In this document: positions 16,777 to 25,304 of the stretch, piece by piece
Layout: each line of letters starts with the position of its first letter
Position numbering within the stretch: the stretch's first letter is position 1
DNA from: Rhizobium gallicum bv. gallicum R602sp
GTDB lineage: Bacteria > Pseudomonadota > Alphaproteobacteria > Rhizobiales > Rhizobiaceae
Length of the DNA: 64,000 nt
NCBI RefSeq assembly: GCF_000816845.1
Contig: NZ_CP006880.1
Span: 2,402,952-2,466,951 of the forward strand
Direction of reading: 5' to 3'
Notes under the pieces: generated by a model
Databases searched by the model: none
Seen by the model: the letters and a program-made list of their open reading frames with translations, nothing else
What the model was told of the DNA's origin: nothing
Translations under genes and position numbers: made by a program

Positions 16777-17499
16777 ATGCGGCAGGCGTCCGGTTCCGAA
16801 GCGATCGACTTTCCGGCTCTTTTGGAAAGACCGGCGAAGCTTCGCCGCGTAACGGCGGCGGATGCGATTTTCGAGCGGCTTCATGCCGACATCGTTTCGC
16901 TGCGCATGCCGCCGGGAATTGCGCTTCAGGAAAAGCGAATCGCCGAGGAATTCGGCGTCAGCCGCACGCCGGTGCGTGAAGCGCTGCTTCGTCTTGCCGA
17001 AGGCGGGCTCGTGGAGATTTATCCGCAGTCCGGCACCGTCGTTTCGCGTATCCCCATATCGGCAATCCCAGAAGCGGTTGTCGTTCGCAAAGCACTGGAG
17101 GGCACGACTATCGAAAGTGCTGCCAGAATGGCCAAGCCGCATCACATTGCCCGGCTCGATGCCATCATCTCCCGGCAGAAGGCGCTTGCCGCCCTCGGCG
17201 ACGTGTCCAGCTTCCATGAAGAAGACGAGGCCTTTCACGAGGCGATAATCCAGATCGCGGGCTATCCCGGTATCTGGACCATCCTGAAAACGGTCAAGGT
17301 GCAGATCGACCGAGCCCGGCGGCTGACGCTTCCAGCCTTGGGCCGCATGGACAACGTAGTTCCCGAACACTGTGCTATCCGCGATGCGATCGCAGCCCAC
17401 GATGAGAACGCCGCTCGCAACGCGATGCTTCACCATCTGAGCGCCGTCATTCCCGACGTCGCGGAGCTTCGCACACGTTATCCCGATTATTTCTGCTGA
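16777..17499 (+). CDS. GntR-family regulator, FCD (FadR-type) subgroup
   Basis: Regulator of about 240 residues from MRQASGSEAIDF. The winged helix lies near residues 25-80 (AIFERLHADIVSLRMPPGIALQEKRIAEEFGVSRTPVREALLRL is its core, given here in two parts of the same run) and the C-terminal FCD effector domain contains the acidic/histidine metal positions EEDEAFHEAI and later HCAIRDAI and HHL. The frame is open from 16645, but the added N-terminus looks unlike the family. It ends 47 bases before uxuA on the same strand, so it is probably the local regulator of uronate catabolism; the effector would be a uronate or its product. Confidence 0.87.
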   Translation: MRQASGSEAIDFPALLERPAKLRRVTAADAIFERLHADIVSLRMPPGIALQEKRIAEEFGVSRTPVREALLRLAEGGLVEIYPQSGTVVSRIPISAIPEAVVVRKALEGTTIESAARMAKPHHIARLDAIISRQKALAALGDVSSFHEEDEAFHEAIIQIAGYPGIWTILKTVKVQIDRARRLTLPALGRMDNVVPEHCAIRDAIAAHDENAARNAMLHHLSAVIPDVAELRTRYPDYFC

Positions 17500-17546
17500 A
17501 GCAGCCGGCAGAACCCATAAACAACGAGACAGCAAGGAGGAAACAG

Positions 17547-18734
17547 ATGCGGCAAGGTTGGAGATGGTTTGGGCCTGAGGCTCCCGTCACTTTGGACGAT
17601 GTACGCCAGACAGGCGCGACGAACATCGTTTCCTCGCTGCATCAGATACCGATCGGCCGCGCCTGGACGAAAAGCGAAGTCGGCGAACGCAAATCGATGA
17701 TCGAGAATACGCCGCCCGGCCGCTCGTCCCTCACGTGGTCCGTCGTCGAGAGCATTCCGATCCCCGACGCAGTCAAGCGCAAGGGTGGCCAGGCCAAGGC
17801 CGAAATCGAGGCCTGGATTGCAAGCCTCGAAGCCGTCGCCGCCTGCGGGATCCCGATCATCTGCTACAACTTCATGCCCGTAGTCGACTGGACACGCACC
17901 GAGCTCGACTACGAGATATCAACGGGCGCGACCGCCATGCGCTTCGACCACGAACGCTTTGCTGCCTTCGACCTCTTCGTGCTGCAGCGTCAGGGCGCCG
18001 AAAAGGAATATTCAGCGGAGGACCGGCAACGCGCCCGCGATGTCTACGAGGCTATGCCGGAAGCGGAGATCGCCGAGATCACACGCATCATAACCTCGGC
18101 GCTGCCGGGCTCGACCACCGAGCCTTTGACCATTCCCGGCTTCCGCGAAAAGCTTGCCGCCTATGCCGGCATCGACGCCGCCAAGCTTCGCCAGCACCTC
18201 ATCGAATTCCTTCAGGCCGTCACACCTGCCGCCGAAGCGCGCGGCGTCAAGCTGACGCTCCATCCGGACGATCCGCCGCGTTCGCTCTTCGGCCTGCCGC
18301 GCATTGCCTCGACGGCAGACGACTACGCTGCCCTTTTCGAGGCCGTACCATCACAGGCAAACGGTATGTGCTACTGCACCGGCAGCCTCGGAGTGCGCGC
18401 CGACAACGACATGCCGGCGATCGCCCGCCGCTTTGCCTCGCGCATTTACTTCGCACACCTGCGCGCCACCAAGCGCGAAGGCGACGGCCGCTCCTTCCAT
18501 GAGAGCGCACATCTGGAAGGCGATGTCGATATGGTCGCAGTTCTCAAGGAACTCGTGGCCGAGGACCGCAAGCGCAGCCCGGAAGGCGAAATCGTGTTTC
18601 GCTCCGACCATGGTCACCGTATGCTGGACGACCTGAACAAGACCGTCACGCCAGGCTATCCCGCGATCGGCCGCATGCGCGGATTGGCGGAACTGCGCGG
18701 TATCCTGCACGCGCTCGGTGCCAAACCATCCTGA
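17547..18734 (+). CDS. uxuA: Mannonate dehydratase
   Basis: Converts D-mannonate to 2-keto-3-deoxy-D-gluconate, the dehydration step of glucuronate catabolism, in the cytoplasm. The 395-residue length is normal and the start MRQGWRWFGP with ECF-free GGAGG (AAGGAGGAAACAG) upstream is clear. The metal ligands expected from known mannonate dehydratase structures are present: His in LHPDDPP, Cys in MCYCTGSLG, His in FAHLRATKR and Asp in FRSDHGH. It follows a GntR regulator. The usual partners uxuB and uxaC are not next to it, so the rest of the pathway must be elsewhere or is replaced by the oxidoreductases further right. Confidence 0.95.
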   Translation: MRQGWRWFGPEAPVTLDDVRQTGATNIVSSLHQIPIGRAWTKSEVGERKSMIENTPPGRSSLTWSVVESIPIPDAVKRKGGQAKAEIEAWIASLEAVAACGIPIICYNFMPVVDWTRTELDYEISTGATAMRFDHERFAAFDLFVLQRQGAEKEYSAEDRQRARDVYEAMPEAEIAEITRIITSALPGSTTEPLTIPGFREKLAAYAGIDAAKLRQHLIEFLQAVTPAAEARGVKLTLHPDDPPRSLFGLPRIASTADDYAALFEAVPSQANGMCYCTGSLGVRADNDMPAIARRFASRIYFAHLRATKREGDGRSFHESAHLEGDVDMVAVLKELVAEDRKRSPEGEIVFRSDHGHRMLDDLNKTVTPGYPAIGRMRGLAELRGILHALGAKPS

Positions 18735-19216
18735 CCGTGAGAGAGCGGTCGAGGGGCCGCCATTCCGTTTTCGGAGGTTCTTTTCCTCGTTTGCCTCACC
18801 GAGAGTTCGGCGCGATGAAAGGGGGTGCGGGAAACGTACCTCTTGCGGCTCGAATCCGGCACGGATGCTATGGCTGGCGTGGGCGGTCTTGGCGTCCTGC
18901 CGAGCCACTTGGATTGAGACCAAACCCGCCCTCCATTGGCCACTGCGCTCTCTATTGTACCATCACAGGAGGTTGATTTTCTTACGTCAGGCGCATGTTT
19001 AATCCCCTTCTGTGGTTGCCGCCCGTTGCGCAAGAAGTTTTTTGACTGTCTGAACGTGTGATCGAGTGCGGTCTTCTGTCAGGCCTTTTTGCGCGCCGCT
19101 TTCAGAGGCCGCTGGCCGGTGCCGTCCTCTCCGCTTTGTGGCCTATCCGACCACATCCTGGCACACTGCGATGCCGTCTGGGGAGGGCGGCAACACCCCA
19201 TCTTTAATGCGTCAAT
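18735..19216. other. Gene-free stretch, no supported feature
   Basis: About 480 bases after uxuA contain only short frames with no recognisable domain on either strand and no convincing hairpin followed by a T-run. It leads straight into the HipA fossil and is probably degenerate sequence. Confidence 0.5.
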
Positions 19217-19803
19217 TAATGCGCTAATGGCGAATGGCCTGGGGCCGCGACCCTACAACCCCAAGGCGAAGCAGCTGGCTATGCGGGTGCCTCGGTCATT
19301 GACTACGATTTTGATTACTTTGTTGAGGCAGCTTCTGTCGATTTTGCCAATGGAAGGGCGGCTTGCGACCATCGCGCCCTATCCATCCGCTATCCCGTAG
19401 ACCTTGAAAACCGATACGGTCGTCACTGGCCGCACTTCCTGTTGGATCTAATGCCACAAAGACATGCGCGCCGGAAACTTGCCGAACACCTTGAGCTGAA
19501 CGAAGCTTCGCACGAAGCCGATCTTCCCCTCCTGCTCCGGGCGGCCTTGTGTCGGCAATCCTGAAACAATTCTCGTCTGATCCCTTTGCCGGCATCGCTG
19601 CGTATCTAAGACGTGACATCGCAAATCTGGCGTTCGACAATCTTGACAATCACGGACGAAACTCGGCGCTGAACAAGTATTCTGGTGGGACCATTCGGCT
19701 CTCGCCACTCTTCGACTTCGCCCCCATGCGACTGGCGAAGGAAGGAATCATCCGGTCTACCCGATGTGCGTCGCATGCGCGACCGTTGGGACCATACGGC
19801 TAG
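19217..19803 (+). pseudogene. HipA-family kinase (type II toxin) fossil
   Basis: Two overlapping plus-strand frames hold the ends of a HipA-like protein. The first (to the stop at 19564) reads YDFDYFVEAA, then LSIRYPVDLE, WPHFLLDLMPQ and ADLPLLLRAA, as in the N-terminal part of HipA-family toxins. The second (from about 19549) reads RRDIANLAFDNLDNHGRNSAL and LSPLFDFAPM, the kinase catalytic and metal motifs near the C-terminus. The middle of roughly 150-200 residues is missing and the frame shifts, so it is inactive. No HipB-like partner remains. Confidence 0.75.
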
Positions 19804-20570
19804 CGCGATTTTCCATCATCGGCCTGCATGAAGTCCGGCGCAAATCGTCCCCTTTCGTCAGCTTCCATCAATTCGTTACTGACGTTGCGGATGTGGCGCG
19901 CCATCGCCTTATAGGCGGCGTCGGGATTGCGCAGACGCAGAGCTGTCAGGATTGCATGGTGATCGCCGATCCAGAGCGGGCGCACGCTTGGCGCGTGGAT
20001 ATGCTCATGCAGTTTTTTCCACATCAGCGACTCGTCGCGCTGAACCCAAAGCGCCTCGACGATTGAAACGATGATGGCATTTCCGGTCATGCGCGCAATC
20101 GTCACATGGAAATCTCGGTCGCCCTTTTCGTTGTTTAAGGTGACATCGGTCTCATGCTCCATCTGAGCGATACAGTCCTCGAGCACGGCAATATCGTAGT
20201 TCGTGGCGCGTTCGGCCGCCATGGCGGCGGCACTCGCCTCGACTGCAAGCCGGGCTTCCAGAAGCTCGAAGGGACCGGGTCCGGCATCCGCACTGATCTT
20301 GTCAAAATTGACCTGATTGCCGCGAACCGGCAAAACGACGATGCCTGCCCTGCCCTTGACCTCGACCAGTCCGCGCATCTCCAAAGCAATAACCGCCTCG
20401 CGCACGACCGGGCGGCTGACTTGGAGTTCTTCGGCAAGCTCGCGTTCGGAAGGCATGCGCCAGTCCGGGTTCTTGGCGTTTGCCTCGATCATGCGCGCTA
20501 TACGGCGTGCGACGATCTGATAAAGCCGCTGCTCCCCCTGAAGCCGAAGCGCTGGTACGGCTGCCCCCAT
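19800..20570 (-). CDS. GntR-family regulator, FCD (FadR-type) subgroup
   Basis: Regulator of about 256 residues starting MGAAVPALRLQGEQ, with AAGGAGGTATC directly before the ATG at 20570. Winged helix near residues 15-80 (RLYQIVARRIARMIEAN, then SERELAEELQVSRPVVREA) and an FCD domain with DRDFHVTIARMTGN and GDHHAILTALRLRN, which hold the usual metal-binding Asp/His positions. It is the last gene of a run with two Gfo/Idh/MocA oxidoreductases and faces the sugar ABC operon across their shared promoter region, where FadR-type inverted repeats are found. It probably represses both transcription units. Confidence 0.9.
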   Translation of the reverse strand: MGAAVPALRLQGEQRLYQIVARRIARMIEANAKNPDWRMPSERELAEELQVSRPVVREAVIALEMRGLVEVKGRAGIVVLPVRGNQVNFDKISADAGPGPFELLEARLAVEASAAAMAAERATNYDIAVLEDCIAQMEHETDVTLNNEKGDRDFHVTIARMTGNAIIVSIVEALWVQRDESLMWKKLHEHIHAPSVRPLWIGDHHAILTALRLRNPDAAYKAMARHIRNVSNELMEADERGRFAPDFMQADDGKSR

Positions 20571-20624
20571 GATACCTCCTTGCGGCGCCACCCTTAAGAT
20601 GGGTGGCGCATGTCTGTTTGGCGC

Positions 20625-21722
20625 TCAGGCGCTGGCGGCCATACGCCGCTCCTCGTCCGGAAGCCACGAGTGGTAAAGCGGATGCTCGGCGGTGATCGGC
20701 AGCGGCGTCGGCTTGCCGGTGCGCTGCGAATGATAGGCAGCCGTCACCAGTTCCAGCGAATTGCGCGCGTCCTGCAGCGTCACCGGCGGCTCCTTGTCTT
20801 CGACGATCGCCTGATGGAACAGCTCGAACTGGCGGGTGTAGCCGTCTTCCTTCACTTCGTAGCCGGCCAGTGCTTCGTCGACACGCTTCTGGTGCTCCTC
20901 GGTGCCTGCGATGAAGCTCCACGGATCGCGACCCATCGTATAAGGCTCGAGAATGCTTTCGGCGACGAGATCATGGAAGCAGAAGCGCAGGCGCGAGATC
21001 TCCTTGCGTGAGCCGAGCGTCATGGAAAGGACCGCCAGCGATCCGTTTTGCATCTTGACGGAAAGCGCCATCGTATCTTCGACTTCGATCTTGTTTACCA
21101 GCGTCGCGCCATAGGCAAAGACTTCGGCGCAGGCGCCATGCACATAATTCAGCATGTCGTGCGCATGGATCGCGTGGCCAAGCAGGCCGCCGCCGAGCTC
21201 GCTCTTCCACTTTCCGCGCCACGGAACTTCGTAATAGGCAGGGCCACGCCACCAATGAGTTTCGATCGTTGTCAGGAAGGGGCGCCCGGTCAGACCAAGC
21301 TCGATCAGCAGCTTCAGCTTCTGAAGACCGGAGCCGTAGCGATACTGGAAGATCGGCATGAGTTTCTTGCCGCCGGAACGCGCGACAATGCGACTCATCT
21401 CGTCGACGTCGGCAATCGAGCCGAAGAGCGGCTTTTCACAAATCACATGTTTTCCCGATTCGATGCCCTTCTTGCAGAGTTCGAAATGAGAATCCGGCGG
21501 TGTCGAAATATCGATGATGTCGAGATCGTTGCGGACAAAAAGGTCGTCGACATTCTGAGTATACTCGCCAATGCCATGCTTTTGGCAAAGTTCGCGGCCG
21601 CGTTCTTCGTCCAGCGAGCAAAGCACCGGCACGTCGAAAAGATCCTTGTTCCAGTCGTAGCCGATCAGATGGCGCGACGCGATGCCCGCACCGATTACGC
21701 CAACGCGCAATTTCTTCGTCAT
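20625..21722 (-). CDS. Gfo/Idh/MocA-family NAD(P)-dependent oxidoreductase
   Basis: Cytoplasmic sugar or cyclitol dehydrogenase of 365 residues. The N-terminal Rossmann domain has VGVIGAGIASRH (GxGxxxxR/H-type turn) and the family's EKP motif in HVICEKPLFG; the C-terminal half is the alpha/beta substrate domain with a GGGLLGHAIHAHDMLN segment that supplies the H-x3-H/D catalytic region. It starts 11 bases after the stop of the second oxidoreductase gene. Substrates in this family range from glucose and myo-inositol to uronic acids; the adjacent sugar importer and nearby uxuA point to a sugar, with no more detail available. Confidence 0.88.
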   Translation of the reverse strand: MTKKLRVGVIGAGIASRHLIGYDWNKDLFDVPVLCSLDEERGRELCQKHGIGEYTQNVDDLFVRNDLDIIDISTPPDSHFELCKKGIESGKHVICEKPLFGSIADVDEMSRIVARSGGKKLMPIFQYRYGSGLQKLKLLIELGLTGRPFLTTIETHWWRGPAYYEVPWRGKWKSELGGGLLGHAIHAHDMLNYVHGACAEVFAYGATLVNKIEVEDTMALSVKMQNGSLAVLSMTLGSRKEISRLRFCFHDLVAESILEPYTMGRDPWSFIAGTEEHQKRVDEALAGYEVKEDGYTRQFELFHQAIVEDKEPPVTLQDARNSLELVTAAYHSQRTGKPTPLPITAEHPLYHSWLPDEERRMAASA

Positions 21723-21733
21723 GATATCTCCTC

Positions 21734-22744
21734 CTATCGTCCGCCGAGCCGGGAAGCCTTGGCCTGCGCCTCAAGCGAAAGGCGGCAGACCTCGTAGACG
21801 TGCGCCTGCGTCATCGCCGTTTCCGTGCGATCGCGCACATCGGCGGTGAATGCTTCAAAATAGTCGAGCTTCTCGCTGCTGCAGTCGATGTAGGTATTTT
21901 CCTCGCCGTTCACGAGGAATAGATGATCCTTGCCGGGGCGGCCGGAAATATCGATGTATTTGCGAAGCTCGATATAGCCTTTGGTGCCGAGAATGGTCAG
22001 ACGTCCGTCGCCCCAGGTCGGCAGCGCCTCGGGCGTAAACCAGTCGACGCGGACATAGCCAGACGCCTTGTCGGAGCGAAGCAATACCTCGCCGAAGTCC
22101 TGGAATGCCGGTTTCTCCGGCATGCCGAAGTTGCCGATTGCGCTTGCGACGACGTCGCCCCTCGTCGAGCCGGTATAGAAGAGAAACTGGTCGATCTGAT
22201 GCGAGGCGATGTCGACGATGATGCCGCCAAAGGCTTCGGGATCGAAAAACCAGTCCGGCCGCGTCGGAAGCTGGAGCCGGTGCGGTCCCATGCCGAGCGT
22301 CTGTATGACCTTGCCGATCGCGCCTTCCTTGACGAGTTTGGCTGCTTTGACCGCCGAACGAACGCAATGGCGCTCCGAAAAGCAGATCGAGAAGATCCTG
22401 CCCGTCTCGGCGACGGCCTTCTTGACCTCCTCCAACTGCGCAAACGTCGTGACGCCCGGCTTATCCGTCATCACGTCCTTGCCGGCCCTCATGGCGCGGA
22501 TCGCAAGACCGGCGCGATCGCGCGGAATGGCGGAGATGCAGATGACGTCGATGGACGGATCGGCGAAAATCGTCTCGCGATCGATCTGCGGCGCATCCGG
22601 ATATGTCTTCTTGAAATTTTCGAGCAGCGCCGGAACAGAGGTCTTCGGGCAATAACCAACGAATTCTCCACCCGCCGCTTGCAATCCCTTCACATGATCA
22701 AACGTGTGCGGATGATCGATTCCGACGACGGCAAATCTCGGCAT
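21734..22744 (-). CDS. Gfo/Idh/MocA-family oxidoreductase, divergent N-terminus
   Basis: Protein of about 336 residues from MPRFAVVGIDHPH. It has the two-domain Gfo/Idh layout: Rossmann half with a DKP variant of the EKP motif (VMTDKPGVTT) and a C-terminal half with GGIIVDIASHQIDQFLFYTG. The usual GxGxxG dinucleotide turn is replaced by VGIDHPHTFDHV, as seen in one subgroup of the family, so the cofactor mode may differ. The ATG at 22744 lies 11 bases after AGGAGG; a TTG at 22765 is in frame but overlaps that site. First gene of the minus-strand run divergent from the sugar importer. Confidence 0.85.
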   Translation of the reverse strand: MPRFAVVGIDHPHTFDHVKGLQAAGGEFVGYCPKTSVPALLENFKKTYPDAPQIDRETIFADPSIDVICISAIPRDRAGLAIRAMRAGKDVMTDKPGVTTFAQLEEVKKAVAETGRIFSICFSERHCVRSAVKAAKLVKEGAIGKVIQTLGMGPHRLQLPTRPDWFFDPEAFGGIIVDIASHQIDQFLFYTGSTRGDVVASAIGNFGMPEKPAFQDFGEVLLRSDKASGYVRVDWFTPEALPTWGDGRLTILGTKGYIELRKYIDISGRPGKDHLFLVNGEENTYIDCSSEKLDYFEAFTADVRDRTETAMTQAHVYEVCRLSLEAQAKASRLGGR

Positions 22745-22802
22745 TTTAGTCTCGTCCTCCTGCAAAAGCCGTGGGAGCTGCGGCTTCTCGTCTCCTCATA
22801 AT

Positions 22803-22940
22803 TGGTCAAACCAGACACTCAAAGCTCGAACCTGTCAAGAATGTTTTTGCAACGGGAACTGCGCCAAACCAGCCACATTAGCTATGGTCCTGGCAAAAAA
22901 TCTTTCGGCTCGCCGGTTGACAATCTGGTAAGTCCAGACA
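22803..22940. promoter_or_regulatory. Two FadR-type inverted repeats between divergent operons
   Basis: TGGTCAAACCA at 22803-22813 fits the TNGTNNNACNA half-site pattern of FadR-type GntR regulators exactly. A related element, TGGTAAGTCCAGACA, lies at 22926-22940; the first site also continues as CCAGACA, so the two 15-mers agree at 12 positions. They flank the probable promoters of the oxidoreductase run and the sugar importer, and the local GntR protein is the obvious candidate to bind them. Confidence 0.45.
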
Positions 22941-23001
22941 AGTTTATCGCAGATCGCCACCCTGGGCGGGAGGCCCGTCGCGATCGCTGGAGGATCTGGA
23001 T

Positions 23002-24279
23002 ATGAAACGCACCCGCATCGGCTTGTGGGCGGCCTCGACGCTGCTTGCAGCCACGGCGCTGACGGGTATTGCCCAGGCGCAGGAACTCACCGTTTTGTGC
23101 GACGATATCGGCTTCGGCTGCCTGACCATGGATCCCGTTGTCAAACGATACGAATCCGAGAATCCAGGCGTCAAGGTCAAGCTCGAGACCGTTCCCTATC
23201 AGTCGCTCGTCGAAAGCCTGCCGGTGCAACTCGAATCCGGCGAGGGCCCCGATGCGGCGATCATCACCGACCTCGGCGGCCTCAGCCGTTACTATCTCGA
23301 CCTGACGCCTTATGTGAACGCGGCGAATTTCGAGAAGGAATACAGCCAGACCCTACAATGGCTGCGTGGCTCCAATCCGACGAGCAAGGCGATCAACGGC
23401 ATGCCGACGACGCTCACCGTCAATGGCGCCTATGTCAATCTCACCTTGTTCGAGCAGGCGGGCGTTCCGGTTCCCAAGGAGGGCGCAACCTGGGCCGAAT
23501 GGGCAGAAGCGACACGCAAGGTGGCCAAGGCGACCAATACCGAATACGCCATGGAGATGGACCGCTCTGGCCACCGCTTTGCAAGCCTTGCCATCAGTTA
23601 CGGCGCCGAATTGGTCGATGACCAGGGCAAACCGGTTATCGACAAGGGGCTGAAGGACGCCGTCGAACAGTTCGTCGCATGGCACAAGGACGGAACAATG
23701 CCGATGGACCTTTGGGGAGCGGTCGGCGGCGCGACGCATCGCGAACTCTTCTCGGATTTCCTGAATGCCAAGACCGTGCTTTACTTCGGCGGTTCCTGGA
23801 CGCTCAGCCAGATGGACAAGGAAGTAGGGGACCTCTTCGACTGGCAGGTTTCACCTGCGCCCTGCGGGCCTTCTTCGTGCACCGTCATGCCGGGCGGTGG
23901 AGCGCTCGTCGGCTTCAAGCATACCAAACAGCCCGAAGCGGTCGGCAAGCTGATCGACTATATCGCCCAGTCGAAGAACAATGCCGAAATCGTCTCGGCA
24001 GCCGTCGAGATTCCGGCGGCAAAATCACTCATCGAAAATGGCGTGACCTATCCGGGCGCCTCTGAGCGCACGCAACAATCACTTTCGACCTTCATCGCCC
24101 AGATCCCGAAAATGGCGCCGGCCGCCTATCGCTTCCAGGGCTGGCGCTATCAGCGTGCCATGATGAATGCACTGACGACGCGCATCAGCCAGGTCCTGAA
24201 CAGCGAATTGGAGGTCGACGCTGCACTTGACCGTGTCAAGCAGGATGTCGAGCTCGCCATCAAGGCGGCCGGCCAATAG
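23002..24279 (+). CDS. Sugar ABC transporter substrate-binding protein (family 1)
   Basis: Periplasmic sugar-binding protein of 425 residues. A signal peptide covers about residues 1-26 (cleavage after IAQA). The mature part follows the SBP_bac_1 plan: ELTVLCDD start, PVVKRYESENPGVKVKLETVPYQSL is the opening helix and strand, then PDAAIITDLGG and the later KTVLYFGGSWTLSQM. GGAGGATCTGGAT precedes the ATG. It heads a complete four-gene importer (binding protein, two permeases, ATPase) and probably brings in the substrate of the divergently encoded oxidoreductases. Ligand not predictable by eye. Confidence 0.92.
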   Translation: MKRTRIGLWAASTLLAATALTGIAQAQELTVLCDDIGFGCLTMDPVVKRYESENPGVKVKLETVPYQSLVESLPVQLESGEGPDAAIITDLGGLSRYYLDLTPYVNAANFEKEYSQTLQWLRGSNPTSKAINGMPTTLTVNGAYVNLTLFEQAGVPVPKEGATWAEWAEATRKVAKATNTEYAMEMDRSGHRFASLAISYGAELVDDQGKPVIDKGLKDAVEQFVAWHKDGTMPMDLWGAVGGATHRELFSDFLNAKTVLYFGGSWTLSQMDKEVGDLFDWQVSPAPCGPSSCTVMPGGGALVGFKHTKQPEAVGKLIDYIAQSKNNAEIVSAAVEIPAAKSLIENGVTYPGASERTQQSLSTFIAQIPKMAPAAYRFQGWRYQRAMMNALTTRISQVLNSELEVDAALDRVKQDVELAIKAAGQ

Positions 24280-24305
24280 ACCGGCTGATCGGCAAGGAGA
24301 GCGGT

Positions 24306-25304
24306 ATGGCCACAAGGGCTCGACTTGCGACAGTTGCCGGCGGCATCATCCTCCTGCCGGCAAGGCTCGCCGAACCTTTGATGACGGGCCTGCAAAAGAT
24401 CCTGGGCATCCGGCGCATGCCGTGGGTCTTTCTTCTGCCGAACCTCCTCGCCGTTCTGTTTTTCTCGCTCCTTCCGGTCGCGATCAACATCTTCTATTCG
24501 ATCACCGGCAGCGACCGCCTTTATCCGAGCGAGCGACCCTTCATCGGTTCTGGCAATTACGAAACGCTGTTCGACTGCACCAACTACCTCGATGCATCCA
24601 CCTGCTCGAGCGATCTCTTCTGGCGGGCCCTCCGCAATAGTCTCGTCTTCGTGCCGATCCAGGTGATCTGCATGATCGGCGTCGCGCTGCTTGCCGCTGT
24701 CTGCCTCAACCGCGAGATCCGCGGCCGCGGCTTCTTTCGCGCCGTCTTCTTCTTTCCCGTCATGCTTTCGCCTGTCGTCGTGGCCTTGACCTGGCAGTGG
24801 ATCCTGCAGCGCAACGGCGCGTTGAACGGCATCCTGACCTGGCTCGGACTTTCACCCGTCAACTGGCTGGTATTTCCAAATACCGCCTTCTTCTGGTCGG
24901 TCTTTGTCACCGTCTGGGCGCATATGGGCTTTTACACGATCATTCTGCTTGCCGGGCTGCAGTCGATCCCGCGCGATGTCTACGAAGCTGCCAAGATGGA
25001 CTCCGCCACCAACTGGCGGGTCTTCACGCGCATCACGCTGCCGCTTCTAAAGCCCGTCCTGCTCGTCGTCTTCGTTCTCTGCGTCATTCGCTCGGTCCAG
25101 ACCTTCGATGAGCTCTACGTGCTGACAGGCGGCGGCCCCGGATCTGCGACGATGCTGATCGTCCAATATATCTACGAGGTCGGTTTCGCCGTGCAGCCTC
25201 GCAATTTCGGTCTTGCGGCCGCGGCCTCGCTGCTGCTCGGCGTCGTGCTCTTGATCTTCACCGGCCTGCAGCTGCGCCTGTCGAGGAATTCGCAACATGG
25301 CTGA
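24306..25304 (+). CDS. Sugar ABC transporter permease, MalF/UgpA-like
   Basis: Inner-membrane permease of 332 residues with six membrane segments, the first at about 35-60 (PWVFLLPNLLAVLFFSLLPVA). The EAA loop EAAKMDSATNWRVFTRITLPLLKP, split across residues about 225-250, is the ATPase contact. GGAG lies before the ATG at 24306. The stop overlaps the start of the second permease by eight bases. Size and order match a CUT1-type sugar importer. Confidence 0.93.
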   Translation: MATRARLATVAGGIILLPARLAEPLMTGLQKILGIRRMPWVFLLPNLLAVLFFSLLPVAINIFYSITGSDRLYPSERPFIGSGNYETLFDCTNYLDASTCSSDLFWRALRNSLVFVPIQVICMIGVALLAAVCLNREIRGRGFFRAVFFFPVMLSPVVVALTWQWILQRNGALNGILTWLGLSPVNWLVFPNTAFFWSVFVTVWAHMGFYTIILLAGLQSIPRDVYEAAKMDSATNWRVFTRITLPLLKPVLLVVFVLCVIRSVQTFDELYVLTGGGPGSATMLIVQYIYEVGFAVQPRNFGLAAAASLLLGVVLLIFTGLQLRLSRNSQHG

